Assembly: GCA_009377605.1 (NCBI GenBank)
Contig: WHTT01000001.1
Coordinates: 62,001 to 126,000, forward strand
Length of the DNA: 64,000 nucleotides
Reading direction: 5' to 3'
DNA from: Luteitalea sp.
Lineage (GTDB): Bacteria > Acidobacteriota > Vicinamibacteria > Vicinamibacterales > Vicinamibacteraceae
Position numbers and translations under genes: made by a program. Numbering within the stretch: position 1 is the first letter of the stretch; each line of letters opens with the position of its first letter. Below, in pieces: positions 52,303-60,175 of this stretch. Below the pieces are notes generated by a model. It did no database searches and was not told the DNA's origin. It saw nothing but the letters and a program-made list of their open reading frames with translations.

Positions 52303-53013
52303 TAAACCTTTCGGTGACGAGCGGCGTGGCGGGACTGTCAGGTCGAGCACTGCTGTGCGCCCGGCGCGCACTGTGGCTCGCTGAATGCGACTTCCGAACC
52401 AGCCGCCGACTTCGATATCGTGAATGCCGGGAGCTACATCAGGAATCGTGAGCGGCGTGACGCCGCGGCGCCGACCCTGAAACACCACCGTCGCACCGGG
52501 TGGCGTCGTGCGCACCTCAATCGTGCCCCTGGTTGGTACCGCGGGAGGTGCGCTCTCCGCCAGCGGCGGACCAACCTTCGCCGCGGAGTCGCCACCTGAC
52601 GGCGCCGTACGACGAGCCTCGGTCGACCGATCCGTCGGTGGTGCGGATTGCGAGCGCGGCGCGGCAGGGACGTCGGCCGAGCGAGTGCTCCAAACGATGT
52701 ACGCTCCCTCGGCCGCCGCCACGACAACCGTGGCTGCGAGCGCGATCTTGATCCATGCAGGCGCGCTCCTCGGCGCGCCGGTCCCCAGACCGCGCCCGTC
52801 CGGCGCTGTCTCATTGGCCTGCTGTGCGACGCCTTCGTCGTTACCCGTAGATGGGAGACCTTCGTCTCTGCTGCTAAAATTCTCTGGGCGTGCCTCTGCG
52901 CCGGTTTGTGACTGCTGTCGGTTCTTGAGGTAAGCCTCGAGACGCTCGCTCGCCGCTTCGATGGCGCTGGTCGAGACAGCGGGATCCGGAGAGGGGCCTC
53001 CGTCTGTTGCCAC
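52300..53013 (-). CDS. PEGA-domain membrane-anchored protein
   Basis: A 237-residue protein with a disordered polar N-terminus, a transmembrane helix at about 87-110 (IKIALAATVVVAAAEGAYIVW), a Pro/Ser/Ala-rich linker and a C-terminal PEGA domain (GTIEVRTTPPGATVVFQGRRRG to LDLTVPP). PEGA domains are beta-sandwich modules of surface or cell-wall-associated proteins. The arrangement suggests an N-in, C-out single-pass protein. The GTG start has only a weak ribosome site. The TGA stop lies in the gtgacaagg repeat arm. Confidence 0.82.
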   Translation of the reverse strand: MATDGGPSPDPAVSTSAIEAASERLEAYLKNRQQSQTGAEARPENFSSRDEGLPSTGNDEGVAQQANETAPDGRGLGTGAPRSAPAWIKIALAATVVVAAAEGAYIVWSTRSADVPAAPRSQSAPPTDRSTEARRTAPSGGDSAAKVGPPLAESAPPAVPTRGTIEVRTTPPGATVVFQGRRRGVTPLTIPDVAPGIHDIEVGGWFGSRIQRATVRAGRTAVLDLTVPPRRSSPKGL

Positions 53014-53032
53014 GCGCCAAGGATAGGGGTAA

Positions 53033-53205
53033 AAGGGGCAAGGGGTAAAGGGATGAAGGGATCAAGGGATGGAGGGAATGGGGGCTAAAGATACGCAGAG
53101 GCACGACGGCGAAAAGGCTACGAACCACCTGTCCACCTCGCGACCTCCCTTTGCCCTTGATCCCTTGACCCCTTGACCCCTTGATCCCTTGACCCCTCCA
53201 ATTGG
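53033..53205. repeat. Inverted gggatcaag/ggggtaaag and cccttga arrays
   Basis: The left arm (53030-53085) holds ggggtaaag, ggatgaag, ggatcaag and ggatggag variants. The right arm (53150-53205) holds cccttgatc and ccccttgac units in the opposite orientation. A ~65-bp core lies between. The block fills the gap between the PEGA gene and the M48 peptidase, at their 5' ends. Confidence 0.85.
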
Positions 53206-53230
53206 CAGGTCCCTTGCAAGGGAGGCAGGT

Positions 53231-54076
53231 ATGACGGCTCGATCAATCGTCCCGCATCGCACACGGCGGATGCCTTTCGCGCTCGCGTTCCTCGTGATGA
53301 TGTCGTCGGGCGCCGCGGCGTTCTCGCTGGTCTCCGTGAAGGACGAGATCAGCATCGGCGAATCGGCACAAAAGGAGGTGCGCGCCAAAACTCCCGAACT
53401 GACAGACCGCGCTATCACGTCGTATATTCAATCGCTCGGACGACGACTGGTTGCCCATGCCGACGGACCGGAGTACCCCTACAGCTTCTCGGTTGCCAAC
53501 TACCGCGACATCAACGCGTTTGCGCTGCCGGGCGGCCCGGTGTGGGTGAACCGTGGCGCGATTCAAGCGGCAAAGAACGAAGCACAGCTCGCCGGCGTCA
53601 TCGGCCACGAGATTGCGCACGTCGCCAATCGCCATGCCGCGGGGCAACTAACGAAGGCGATGGGGGCGCAGCTGGGACTCGGCCTGCTTGGCGCCGTGTT
53701 GGGCAGTGATCGGAGCGTCGGTGCGCAGGCGGTCCGCGTCGGCTCGTCGCTCGCTGCAAACGTCACGATGATGAAGTTCAGCCGCGACGATGAGCGGGAA
53801 GCTGATGAAAAAGGCATGCTCTACATGAGCCGCGCGGGCTACGACGTGCGCGGGATGGCGGAGTTCATGAAGATCCTCCGCGATCAGCAAGGACGCGATC
53901 CCAGCTCCGTCGAGGCCTTCTTTGCCTCGCACCCAGCTCCAGCCGAGCGCGTCGACCGGCTGGAACGGGAGGCCGCCCAATTCAAACGCGGCGGGCGCCG
54001 CGACTCACCCGATTTTCAAGGTGTCAAGCGCCGGCTCGCGCAATTGCCTCCTGCAGCCCAGATGCCCCGAGGATAG
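53231..54076 (+). CDS. M48 family metallopeptidase (LoiP/BepA-like), secreted
   Basis: A 281-residue zinc protease. A signal peptide (RRMPFALAFLVMMSSGAAAF) is followed by the M48 domain: the HEIAH zinc motif (H126-E127-H130) in GVIGHEIAHVANRH, and the third zinc ligand Glu in DDEREADEKGMLYM. The C-terminal part (FFASHPAPAERVDRLE) is typical. Periplasmic enzymes of this type handle misfolded envelope proteins. GGAGG lies 5 nt upstream of ATG 53231. It carries no TPR domain, so LoiP-like rather than full-length BepA. Confidence 0.9.
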   Translation: MTARSIVPHRTRRMPFALAFLVMMSSGAAAFSLVSVKDEISIGESAQKEVRAKTPELTDRAITSYIQSLGRRLVAHADGPEYPYSFSVANYRDINAFALPGGPVWVNRGAIQAAKNEAQLAGVIGHEIAHVANRHAAGQLTKAMGAQLGLGLLGAVLGSDRSVGAQAVRVGSSLAANVTMMKFSRDDEREADEKGMLYMSRAGYDVRGMAEFMKILRDQQGRDPSSVEAFFASHPAPAERVDRLEREAAQFKRGGRRDSPDFQGVKRRLAQLPPAAQMPRG

Positions 54077-54089
54077 CGCTGCAACCACG

Positions 54090-54250
54090 AAGGGACGAAG
54101 AAAGGCAAACGACGAAGGACACGAAGGTCAAAAGAATCAACCACGAAGAACACGAAGAGCACGAAGAATAATCAATGGTCTTCTTCGTGATCTTCGTGTC
54201 CTTCGTGGTGAAAGATCTTCGTGTCCTTCGTGGTTATCGCTTCGTGTTCT
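54090..54250. repeat. Inverted cacgaagga arrays, part translated
   Basis: The left arm (about 54094-54165) carries ccacgaaggg, cgaaggacacgaagg and ccacgaagaacacgaagagcacgaag units. The right arm (about 54180-54250) carries cttcgtgatcttcgtgtccttcgtgg units in the opposite sense. The right arm is translated in the minus-strand transporter, adding a His/Glu/Asp-rich tail of about 28 residues. The left arm lies directly after the M48 stop. Confidence 0.92.
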
Positions 54251-55506
54251 CCGTGGTCGACGCGGCCCTCGAACCGATCGACGATCGTCGCCGTCACCAT
54301 GTCACCCGTGACATTCACCATCGTCCGGGCCATGTCCAGAATCCGGTCGACGCCCAAGACAATGGCGATGCCTTCCATCGGCACGCCAACCATTCCCAAG
54401 ACCATCATCAACAAGGGAATCGATCCGCCAGGAATCCCCGCCACGCCAATTGCCGTGACGACCGACATGATGATCACCATGAGCTGTTGACCGAGCCCCA
54501 GTGATACCCCGAACACTTGGGCAATGAACAGCACCGTGATGCCCTCGAAGAGTGCCGTGCCGTTCATGTTCATCGTCGCCCCAAGCGGAACGACAAAGCC
54601 TGCGATCTGACGCGGGACGCCCAACTCTTCCTCGGTGACGCGGAGCGTCGTGGGCAGCGTGGCGCTGCTCGACGAGGTCGAGAAGGCCGTCAGCATGACG
54701 ATGCGAGCCTTGCGGAGGAAGTCGCGTGGGTCGCGACGCGCCACGAGCTTGAGAATGATCGGGTAGCCCACCAAGAGGAACACGCCCAAGCAGCCGAGGA
54801 CGGTGATCACGTACTTCAGCAGGTTGAGCAAGATGTCGAAGCCAAATCGCGCCGTCACGCTGAAGATCAGCGCGAACACGCCGATCGGCGCGACCTTCAT
54901 CACGAGCGAGATGATTGCGACGGTCACGTGCGCCAGACTATCGAGGAACTTCACCATCGGCGCCGCCTGCTCCTTGGTCAGCATGGTCAGCGCGATGCCC
55001 ACCATCAGCGCAAAGAAGATGACGGCGAGCATCTCTCCATTGGCAGCGGCTTGCACGGGGTTGCGAGGAACGATCTGCACGAACAGGTCCACGCCGAAAG
55101 CCCCTTTGGCGAGCCCCATCGCGCCTTCCGCCTGGCCCTTGTACGCGTCCATCAACCGGGCCGTGGTGTCCGGATCGAGTCCTGCACCCGGACGAATCAG
55201 GTTGACCGCCAGCAGACCGAGGATCGTTGCCAATGAGGTCAGCCCGAGAAACGACAGGAGCGTCGCGAGGCCGATCCGCCCCAGCTTGGCCACGCTCCCG
55301 AGCCCGGCGACCCCCAGCGCCAGCGTCGAGACAATCAACGGGATCACGACCATGATGAGGGCGTTCAGCCACACGCGTCCGACAGGCTCCGTCACGAGTG
55401 CCACGAAGCGCTGCGTCGCGCCGTCGCCGCCCGTGATCACGTTCACGGCGACGCCTGTTGCGGCACCGGCGATGAGCGCCAGAAGGATCTTGGTGTGAAG
55501 AGGCAT
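54172..55506 (-). CDS. Dicarboxylate/amino acid:cation symporter (DAACS) with repeat-encoded tail
   Basis: A 444-residue member of the glutamate/dicarboxylate symporter family, which brings in C4-dicarboxylates or glutamate/aspartate with Na+ or H+. Family signatures are clear: the serine-rich re-entrant loop TAFSTSSSSATLPTTLRV, VPLGATMNMNGTALFEG, and SVVTAIGVAGIPGGS in the second re-entrant loop. The final ~28 residues (after ATIVDRFEG) are His/Glu/Asp-rich (EHEAITTKDTKIFHH) and come from the cacgaagga repeat. They are unlike the family and may not be functional. Confidence 0.93.
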   Translation of the reverse strand: MPLHTKILLALIAGAATGVAVNVITGGDGATQRFVALVTEPVGRVWLNALIMVVIPLIVSTLALGVAGLGSVAKLGRIGLATLLSFLGLTSLATILGLLAVNLIRPGAGLDPDTTARLMDAYKGQAEGAMGLAKGAFGVDLFVQIVPRNPVQAAANGEMLAVIFFALMVGIALTMLTKEQAAPMVKFLDSLAHVTVAIISLVMKVAPIGVFALIFSVTARFGFDILLNLLKYVITVLGCLGVFLLVGYPIILKLVARRDPRDFLRKARIVMLTAFSTSSSSATLPTTLRVTEEELGVPRQIAGFVVPLGATMNMNGTALFEGITVLFIAQVFGVSLGLGQQLMVIIMSVVTAIGVAGIPGGSIPLLMMVLGMVGVPMEGIAIVLGVDRILDMARTMVNVTGDMVTATIVDRFEGRVDHGEHEAITTKDTKIFHHEGHEDHEEDH

Positions 55507-55564
55507 GGAGGCGGACAGTACCCTGCGATCTGCGTGATGTCAATCGGCGGTAAGCTACCTATCA

Positions 55565-57037
55565 ATGTCGACCGTGCGCGGGCGACGGACGCCTCGTGCT
55601 CGTAGCCAGCCGCGACGTTACCGGCAGCGAAACGTCCCGCGCCGTTGGCGTCGGCGTCTGCTCCCGGACCCTCGTCACCAGCGGCCGCGATGGCACGACA
55701 GCATGTGGCGTCGTGTTCGGCGCGTGCTGTGGGCCTGGTGGCTGTGGGCAGGAGGCGCGCTCCTCGCCGCGGCGAACGGCTTCTACTGGCTGGCTCTCGC
55801 GTGCGCGCTCCTGGCCGTTCTCCTGCACTTGGCGAGCCCTCCCGAGCGACGACCACCCGTCTTTGGGCTCGATCACATCTTCGATGTGGCCTCGCCGGAA
55901 TTCTTGCAAAGCCTCGAAGGCGCCACCGGCGTTCCTTTCGTCGGGGGGAACAGCGTCCAGCTGCTCGACAACGGCGACGCGTTCTACCCGGCGATGCTCC
56001 AGGCCATTCGCTCTGCCACGCGCTCGGTCACGATGGAGATGTACATCTTCTGGCCTGGCGACTGCGGAACGGCGTTCGCGCAGGCGCTTGCCGAGCGGGC
56101 GCACCACGGCGTTCCCGTCAAGATCCTCCTCGATGCGATCGGATCCGCGACGCTTGGGGACCGGATCTTGAAGATGTTGGAAGACGGTGGCTGTCACGTG
56201 GGCTGGTACAATCCCATCCACTGGTATACGCTCGGTCGCTTCAACAATCGGACGCACCGCAAGACGCTCGTCGTCGATGGACGCGTGGCGTTCACCGGCG
56301 GTGCAGGCATCGCTGATCAGTGGCGTGGGAACGCGCAGGATCCGGATCGGTGGCGGGACTTGCAGGTGTCGATCGAGGGTCCGGCCGCGGCGCAGCTGCA
56401 GACCGGCTTCGCCCAAAGCTGGCTGAAGTCGACGGGGGAGCTCTTGAGCGGCGAGGAGTTCTTTCCGCGACTGACGTCGCGCGGACCCGTGAGCGTCCAA
56501 GCGCTGCTCGGGTCGCCGGGAGGGGGCGCATCGACGATTCGCATGCTCTACTACCTGGCGATTGTCTGCGCGCGGCGGACAATTGAGATCGCCAACCCGT
56601 ACTTCGTCCCAGACGAGGCGGCGAGGACATTATTGGCGGAGGCAAAGCGACGCGGGGTCCGTGTACGGATTCTCGTCTCGGGCCTCCGCACCGACATTTG
56701 GTTGGCGCGTCATAATAGCGTGCGACTCTTTGGCCGATTGTTGGGCGAAGGAATTGAAATCTATGAGTACCATCGCACGATGCTCCACCATAAGATCATG
56801 ATCGTGGACCGGCGCTGGGCCACGGTCGGAACTGCGAACTTCGACAGTCGATCGTTTGCCCACAACGAGGAGAGCATGGTGTCATTCTTCGAGCACGATC
56901 CCATCGAGCAGCTTGCTGCCACGTTCGAGGAGGATGTGGCGCAAGCGGAGCGTGTGACCCTCGCCGCCTGGCGGAACCGTGGCGTCGCCGCGCGTCTGCA
57001 GGAAGTGGTGGCCTCCATGTTGCAGGATCAAGTGTAG
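55565..57037 (+). CDS. Cardiolipin synthase (phospholipase D superfamily)
   Basis: A 490-residue PLD-superfamily enzyme that joins phosphatidylglycerol molecules to form cardiolipin. Two transmembrane segments lie near the N-terminus (VLWAWWLWAGGALLAAANGFYWLALACALLAVL). Two HxKx4D motifs follow: HRKTLVVDGRVAFTGG and HHKIMIVDRRWATVGTANFDSRS. The first 46 residues are Arg-rich and lack protein-like character; a start at 55703 (MWRRVRR), just before the membrane helices, is as likely. The stop is 2 nt before the YgjP-like gene, so the three genes 55565-58667 appear to be an operon. Confidence 0.9.
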   Translation: MSTVRGRRTPRARSQPRRYRQRNVPRRWRRRLLPDPRHQRPRWHDSMWRRVRRVLWAWWLWAGGALLAAANGFYWLALACALLAVLLHLASPPERRPPVFGLDHIFDVASPEFLQSLEGATGVPFVGGNSVQLLDNGDAFYPAMLQAIRSATRSVTMEMYIFWPGDCGTAFAQALAERAHHGVPVKILLDAIGSATLGDRILKMLEDGGCHVGWYNPIHWYTLGRFNNRTHRKTLVVDGRVAFTGGAGIADQWRGNAQDPDRWRDLQVSIEGPAAAQLQTGFAQSWLKSTGELLSGEEFFPRLTSRGPVSVQALLGSPGGGASTIRMLYYLAIVCARRTIEIANPYFVPDEAARTLLAEAKRRGVRVRILVSGLRTDIWLARHNSVRLFGRLLGEGIEIYEYHRTMLHHKIMIVDRRWATVGTANFDSRSFAHNEESMVSFFEHDPIEQLAATFEEDVAQAERVTLAAWRNRGVAARLQEVVASMLQDQV

Positions 57038-57039
57038 TC

Positions 57040-57726
57040 ATGGCGCAGCTGCGTCTGCCGTTCGCCGAGCGGATCGTGCTGGTCCGTAACCGGCGCGCGC
57101 GGCGATACATCTTACGTGTCGACCCGGATGGCACGGCCCGTGTGACCATTCCGCGCTGGGGCTCGAAGCGCGAAGCGCTTCAGTTCGCCGAGCGGCACGC
57201 GGCATGGATCGCCCACGAACGACGGGCCTGCCTGGAGCGCGCGTCCGCGAATCGTGTCTCGCCCGCTGGAGGGTACGTGCTGCTGCACGGTGTGCGCGTG
57301 CCGGTGGCCTGCCGGTCCTGCGATACCGGGATTCACGTGCGACTCGGCGTGGTCGAGCTCGAGGTGGCGGGCGATACGGAACTGTCCGAGGCGGTTCGTC
57401 GAGGCTTGCGCGCGCTGGCCCTTGCCGAGTTGCCGGACCGGCTTCAGGAGCTTGCGGCGGTGCACGGGCTGTCCGTGGAGCGCGTCAGCATCCGTGACCA
57501 ACGCACACGCTGGGGATCGTGTGGCGCCAACGGGCACATCACGCTCAACTGGCGGTTGATCCAAATGCCGCCGTTCGTTCGCGACTACGTGCTCCTCCAC
57601 GAGCTGATGCACTTGATCGAGCCGAATCACTCGCGACGTTTCTGGCGACACGTGGCCTCGGCGTGCCCGAGCCTTCACGAAGCGCGAGCCTGGCTCCGTC
57701 GCGAGGGACGTCGCTTGTGGTCATGA
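57040..57726 (+). CDS. YgjP-like (DUF45) metallopeptidase
   Basis: A 228-residue cytoplasmic zinc peptidase-like protein of the YgjP/DUF45 family. The C-terminal half carries the hallmark: SIRDQRTRWGSCGANGHITLNWRLIQMP, then VLLHELMHLIEPNHSRRFW with HELxH (H187-E188-H191). The N-terminal half is a conserved beta domain, and the start is 2 nt after the cardiolipin synthase stop. The role is unknown; YgjP-like genes often sit near housekeeping or phosphohydrolase genes. Its stop overlaps the next start by 4 nt. Confidence 0.88.
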   Translation: MAQLRLPFAERIVLVRNRRARRYILRVDPDGTARVTIPRWGSKREALQFAERHAAWIAHERRACLERASANRVSPAGGYVLLHGVRVPVACRSCDTGIHVRLGVVELEVAGDTELSEAVRRGLRALALAELPDRLQELAAVHGLSVERVSIRDQRTRWGSCGANGHITLNWRLIQMPPFVRDYVLLHELMHLIEPNHSRRFWRHVASACPSLHEARAWLRREGRRLWS

Positions 57727-58667
57727 CGCGCGAGCTCGTGGACGTGAGCGCGGAGGTGGATCACCTCTATCAAGTGCCGCTCGCCGAGTTCGTCGCGGCC
57801 CGCAACGCCCTCGCGAGCCGCCTGGCGCGCGGTGGCAACAAGGCTGCGGCGCTGCAAGTGAAGCAGCTGGCGAAGCCGAGCCTCGCCGCGTGGATCGTCA
57901 ATCAGCTCTATTGGCAGGCTCGACCCGAGTTCGACGGATTGATCGCCGCTGGGGATCGGTTGCGTGAGGCGCAGCAGCAGCGGCTTGCAGGAAGCAAGAC
58001 GGCCGACCTACACGAGGCGATGCGCGCTCGACAGCAGGCGGTCGATGCGCTGCTCGCGCGCGCGGATGCGCTCGCCCAGAGCTCGCGCGCGGCGATCACG
58101 CCCGCCATACGGCAGCGTGCGGCAACGACACTGGATGCCCTGGCCGTGCACGGCGGCGAGGGTGAGCGCCCGCCAGCCGGCCGTCTGACCACCGAGCTCC
58201 AGCCTTCTGGATTCGCCGCGTTGGCGTCATTGACGTTTGGGGCGCCGTTTCAGGTCGCGACGGAGCAGGGAGCCCCGCCGAAAGCTGGCCGGACGCGACC
58301 GCCATCGCGCGCGCAGAATGGCGGCAAGCGGCAAGCTGCCCTGCGCGCCGAGGCACGCGCTACCGTGAAGGCGGCGGAAGCGGACATGGCCAGCCGTCGC
58401 CGGGCCGTCAGTGACGCCGAGCGTGCCGAGACGCGGGCACGACAGCGCGCCGCAGCGGCCGACCAGAAGGTTCGAGACTGCCACACCGCCATCGCGGAGG
58501 CGCGTCGTACGCTGGACGCCGCCCTGGAACAGGCGTCCGAGGCCACCGATGCGCTGGGGGCGGCGCGGACCACGGCTGCGGAGGCGACCAAGACGTTCCG
58601 TGAAGCGGAGTGGCGCCTGCGTCAAGCGCGCGCGGCGCTCGACAGGGTCGGCAAGTCCACGACGTGA
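57723..58667 (+). CDS. Alanine-rich coiled-coil protein, unknown function
   Basis: A 314-residue hydrophilic, Ala/Arg/Glu-rich protein. The N-terminal half has FVAARNALASRLARGGNKAAALQVKQLAKPSLAAWIVNQLYW, a motif I have seen in actinobacterial and acidobacterial hypothetical proteins. The C-terminal third (residues 225-305) is a predicted long coiled coil. No catalytic motif is visible. ATG 57723 overlaps the ygjP-like stop (ATGA), so it is coupled to it. A repeat array follows the stop. Confidence 0.72.
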   Translation: MTRELVDVSAEVDHLYQVPLAEFVAARNALASRLARGGNKAAALQVKQLAKPSLAAWIVNQLYWQARPEFDGLIAAGDRLREAQQQRLAGSKTADLHEAMRARQQAVDALLARADALAQSSRAAITPAIRQRAATTLDALAVHGGEGERPPAGRLTTELQPSGFAALASLTFGAPFQVATEQGAPPKAGRTRPPSRAQNGGKRQAALRAEARATVKAAEADMASRRRAVSDAERAETRARQRAAAADQKVRDCHTAIAEARRTLDAALEQASEATDALGAARTTAAEATKTFREAEWRLRQARAALDRVGKSTT

Positions 58668-58724
58668 CCCGGTGAGAGATCAGGAAATAGGAATCGGGAA
58701 ACGCCTTGGCGTCTTGCCACCTTC

Positions 58725-58780
58725 TCACCCTTGATCCCTTGATCCCTTGATCCCTTGATCCCTTGATCCCTTGATCCCTA
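58725..58780 (-). repeat. cccttgatc nonamer array upstream of the SPFH gene
   Basis: Six perfect cttgatccc nonamers run in the minus orientation of the gggatcaag unit, directly before the operator-like repeats at 58798. No clear inverted partner is seen between 58668 and 58724. Confidence 0.9.
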
Positions 58781-58797
58781 GTCCATACTTGCCTCTA

Positions 58798-58827
58798 TGA
58801 TGTCAAAGTGATATCATTTCGATATCT
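58798..58827 (+). promoter_or_regulatory. Three 8-mers at 11-bp intervals: candidate RHH operator
   Basis: TGATGTCA (58798-58805), TGATATCA (58809-58816) and CGATATCT (58820-58827) are palindrome-like 8-mers separated by exactly 3 bases. The 11-bp period places them on one face of DNA, as in operators of ribbon-helix-helix regulators. They overlap the promoter and lie directly upstream of the GGAGG of the SPFH gene. An RHH protein is encoded just downstream, so autoregulation is a natural hypothesis. Confidence 0.6.
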
Positions 58828-58838
58828 GGAGGTTCACC

Positions 58839-59708
58839 ATGATTCGCGAACGTGCACATCACGCTCCTACCGGCTGGTTGATGTTGGCGCTGTTCCTACC
58901 CGCCGTGGCCCTCGCCATCTGGCTCATCATCCATGGCAACGTCGCGGGCGTCGTGCTTCCGAGATGGGTAGGTATCTTGTTGTTGCTGGCCGCGATGGCG
59001 ATTCCACCTGGCCTGTTCACCGTCGCGCCCAAAGAATCACGCGTGCTTCAGCTGTTTGGGCGCTATGTCGGCACGACGACTGAGACGGGACTGCGATGGG
59101 CGAACCCTCTGTACACGAAGAAGCGGATCTCCGTCCGGGTGCGAAACTTCGAGAGCTCGAAGCTCAAGGTGAACGACCTCGAGGGGAATCCCATTGAAAT
59201 CGCTGCAGTGATTGTGTGGAGGGTCGTGGACACCGCCGAGGCGATGTTCGAGGTCGACGACTACACCAACTATGTCCACGTGCAGAGCGAGGCTGCATTG
59301 CGCAATCTTGCGACGAGTTATCCGTACGACACGCACGAGGATGAACAGATGTCGCTGCGCGGTCGCATCGGCGACATCGCGGAGCATCTCAAGCGTGAGA
59401 TCCAGGAGCGGCTGGCGAAGGCGGGCGTCGAGGTGATCGAGGCTCGCATCAGCCATCTCGCCTACGCTCCTGAGATCGCCGCCGCCATGCTGCAACGCCA
59501 ACAGGCCGGCGCCATCATCGCCGCCCGACAGCGCATCGTCGAAGGCGCCGTCACCATGGTGGAGTCGGCCCTGACGCTGCTGTCGTCCAAGCAGATCGTC
59601 CAGCTGGACGAGGAACGCAAGGCGGCGATGGTCAGCAATCTCCTGGTCGTGCTGTGCGGGGACAAGGCCACGCAGCCGGTCGTGAACACCGGGACGATCT
59701 ATCAGTAA
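58839..59708 (+). CDS. SPFH/band 7 domain membrane protein
   Basis: A 289-residue protein with two N-terminal transmembrane segments (about 14-33 and 43-61). An SPFH (stomatin/prohibitin/flotillin) domain begins with [21 protein letters not shown] and runs to the [31 protein letters not shown] helix. SPFH proteins form ring-like membrane scaffolds or microdomains. The ATG has GGAGG 6 nt upstream and three operator-like repeats just before. The partner RHH regulator is next. A frequent SPFH-RHH pairing is known in other phyla, as I recall. Confidence 0.88.
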   Translation: MIRERAHHAPTGWLMLALFLPAVALAIWLIIHGNVAGVVLPRWVGILLLLAAMAIPPGLFTVAPKESRVLQLFGRYVGTTTETGLRWANPLYTKKRISVRVRNFESSKLKVNDLEGNPIEIAAVIVWRVVDTAEAMFEVDDYTNYVHVQSEAALRNLATSYPYDTHEDEQMSLRGRIGDIAEHLKREIQERLAKAGVEVIEARISHLAYAPEIAAAMLQRQQAGAIIAARQRIVEGAVTMVESALTLLSSKQIVQLDEERKAAMVSNLLVVLCGDKATQPVVNTGTIYQ

Positions 59709-59792
59709 CAAGCCACCGAACGGACGAGGACCGCGTGCCGCGCCACCGGCCTTGTCCGTTCCTCGGTTCCTCCGTCTTCGTGACGATTGCTG

Positions 59793-59891
59793 TTCTAGCG
59801 GGCCGCGGCCTACGGCCGCGCCCCCCGACGCTCACTTGAGAGCCCCGAAACTTGACTCAAATGCGTCAAGTTTCGGGTTCTCAAGGGTTGT
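59793..59891. repeat. Dispersed ~98-bp double-hairpin element, copy 2
   Basis: Nearly identical to 21037-21134 in the same orientation. It has a gcgggccgcggcctacggccgcgc palindrome, then the CCCGAAACTTGAC / GTCAAGTTTCGGG stem (13 bp, 59844-59856 and 59865-59877). It sits between the SPFH gene and the RHH gene and probably inserted into that operon. It ends within 10 bases of the RHH start. Confidence 0.9.
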
Positions 59892-59900
59892 GGATGACCA

Positions 59901-60092
59901 ATGGCCGAGCGGCGCTCGTTCTTGCTACGGATGGATCCGGACCTGCTCGATGCGCTGCAGCGTTGGGCAAGCGATGATCTGCGTAGTCTCAACGGTCAGA
60001 TCGAGTTCCTGCTTCGGAAGGCGCTGCGCGACGGTGGCCGTCTCGGCCGCGGAGAGCAGGGGCCCAAAGGCCCGCGCAAGCCGAAGACATGA
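59901..60092 (+). CDS. Arc-like ribbon-helix-helix DNA-binding protein
   Basis: A 63-residue protein. The N-terminal beta-strand and helices MAERRSFLLRMDPDLLDALQRWASDDLRSLNGQIEFLLRKAL match the Arc/MetJ fold, including the polar-residue strand and the conserved SLNxQIEFLLR helix; a basic tail follows. It likely binds the 8-mer repeats upstream of the SPFH gene. It has no nuclease toxin partner, so it is not an obvious toxin-antitoxin gene. A repeat element separates it from the SPFH gene, which may have altered their co-transcription. Confidence 0.8.
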   Translation: MAERRSFLLRMDPDLLDALQRWASDDLRSLNGQIEFLLRKALRDGGRLGRGEQGPKGPRKPKT

Positions 60093-60175
60093 CCGGCACC
60101 AACGCGCCTTTGTGGCGACCTTGAGCCTCACGCGCAAGCCTCGCCCGAACTTCGCTGATAATAGTTGGGCACGGC

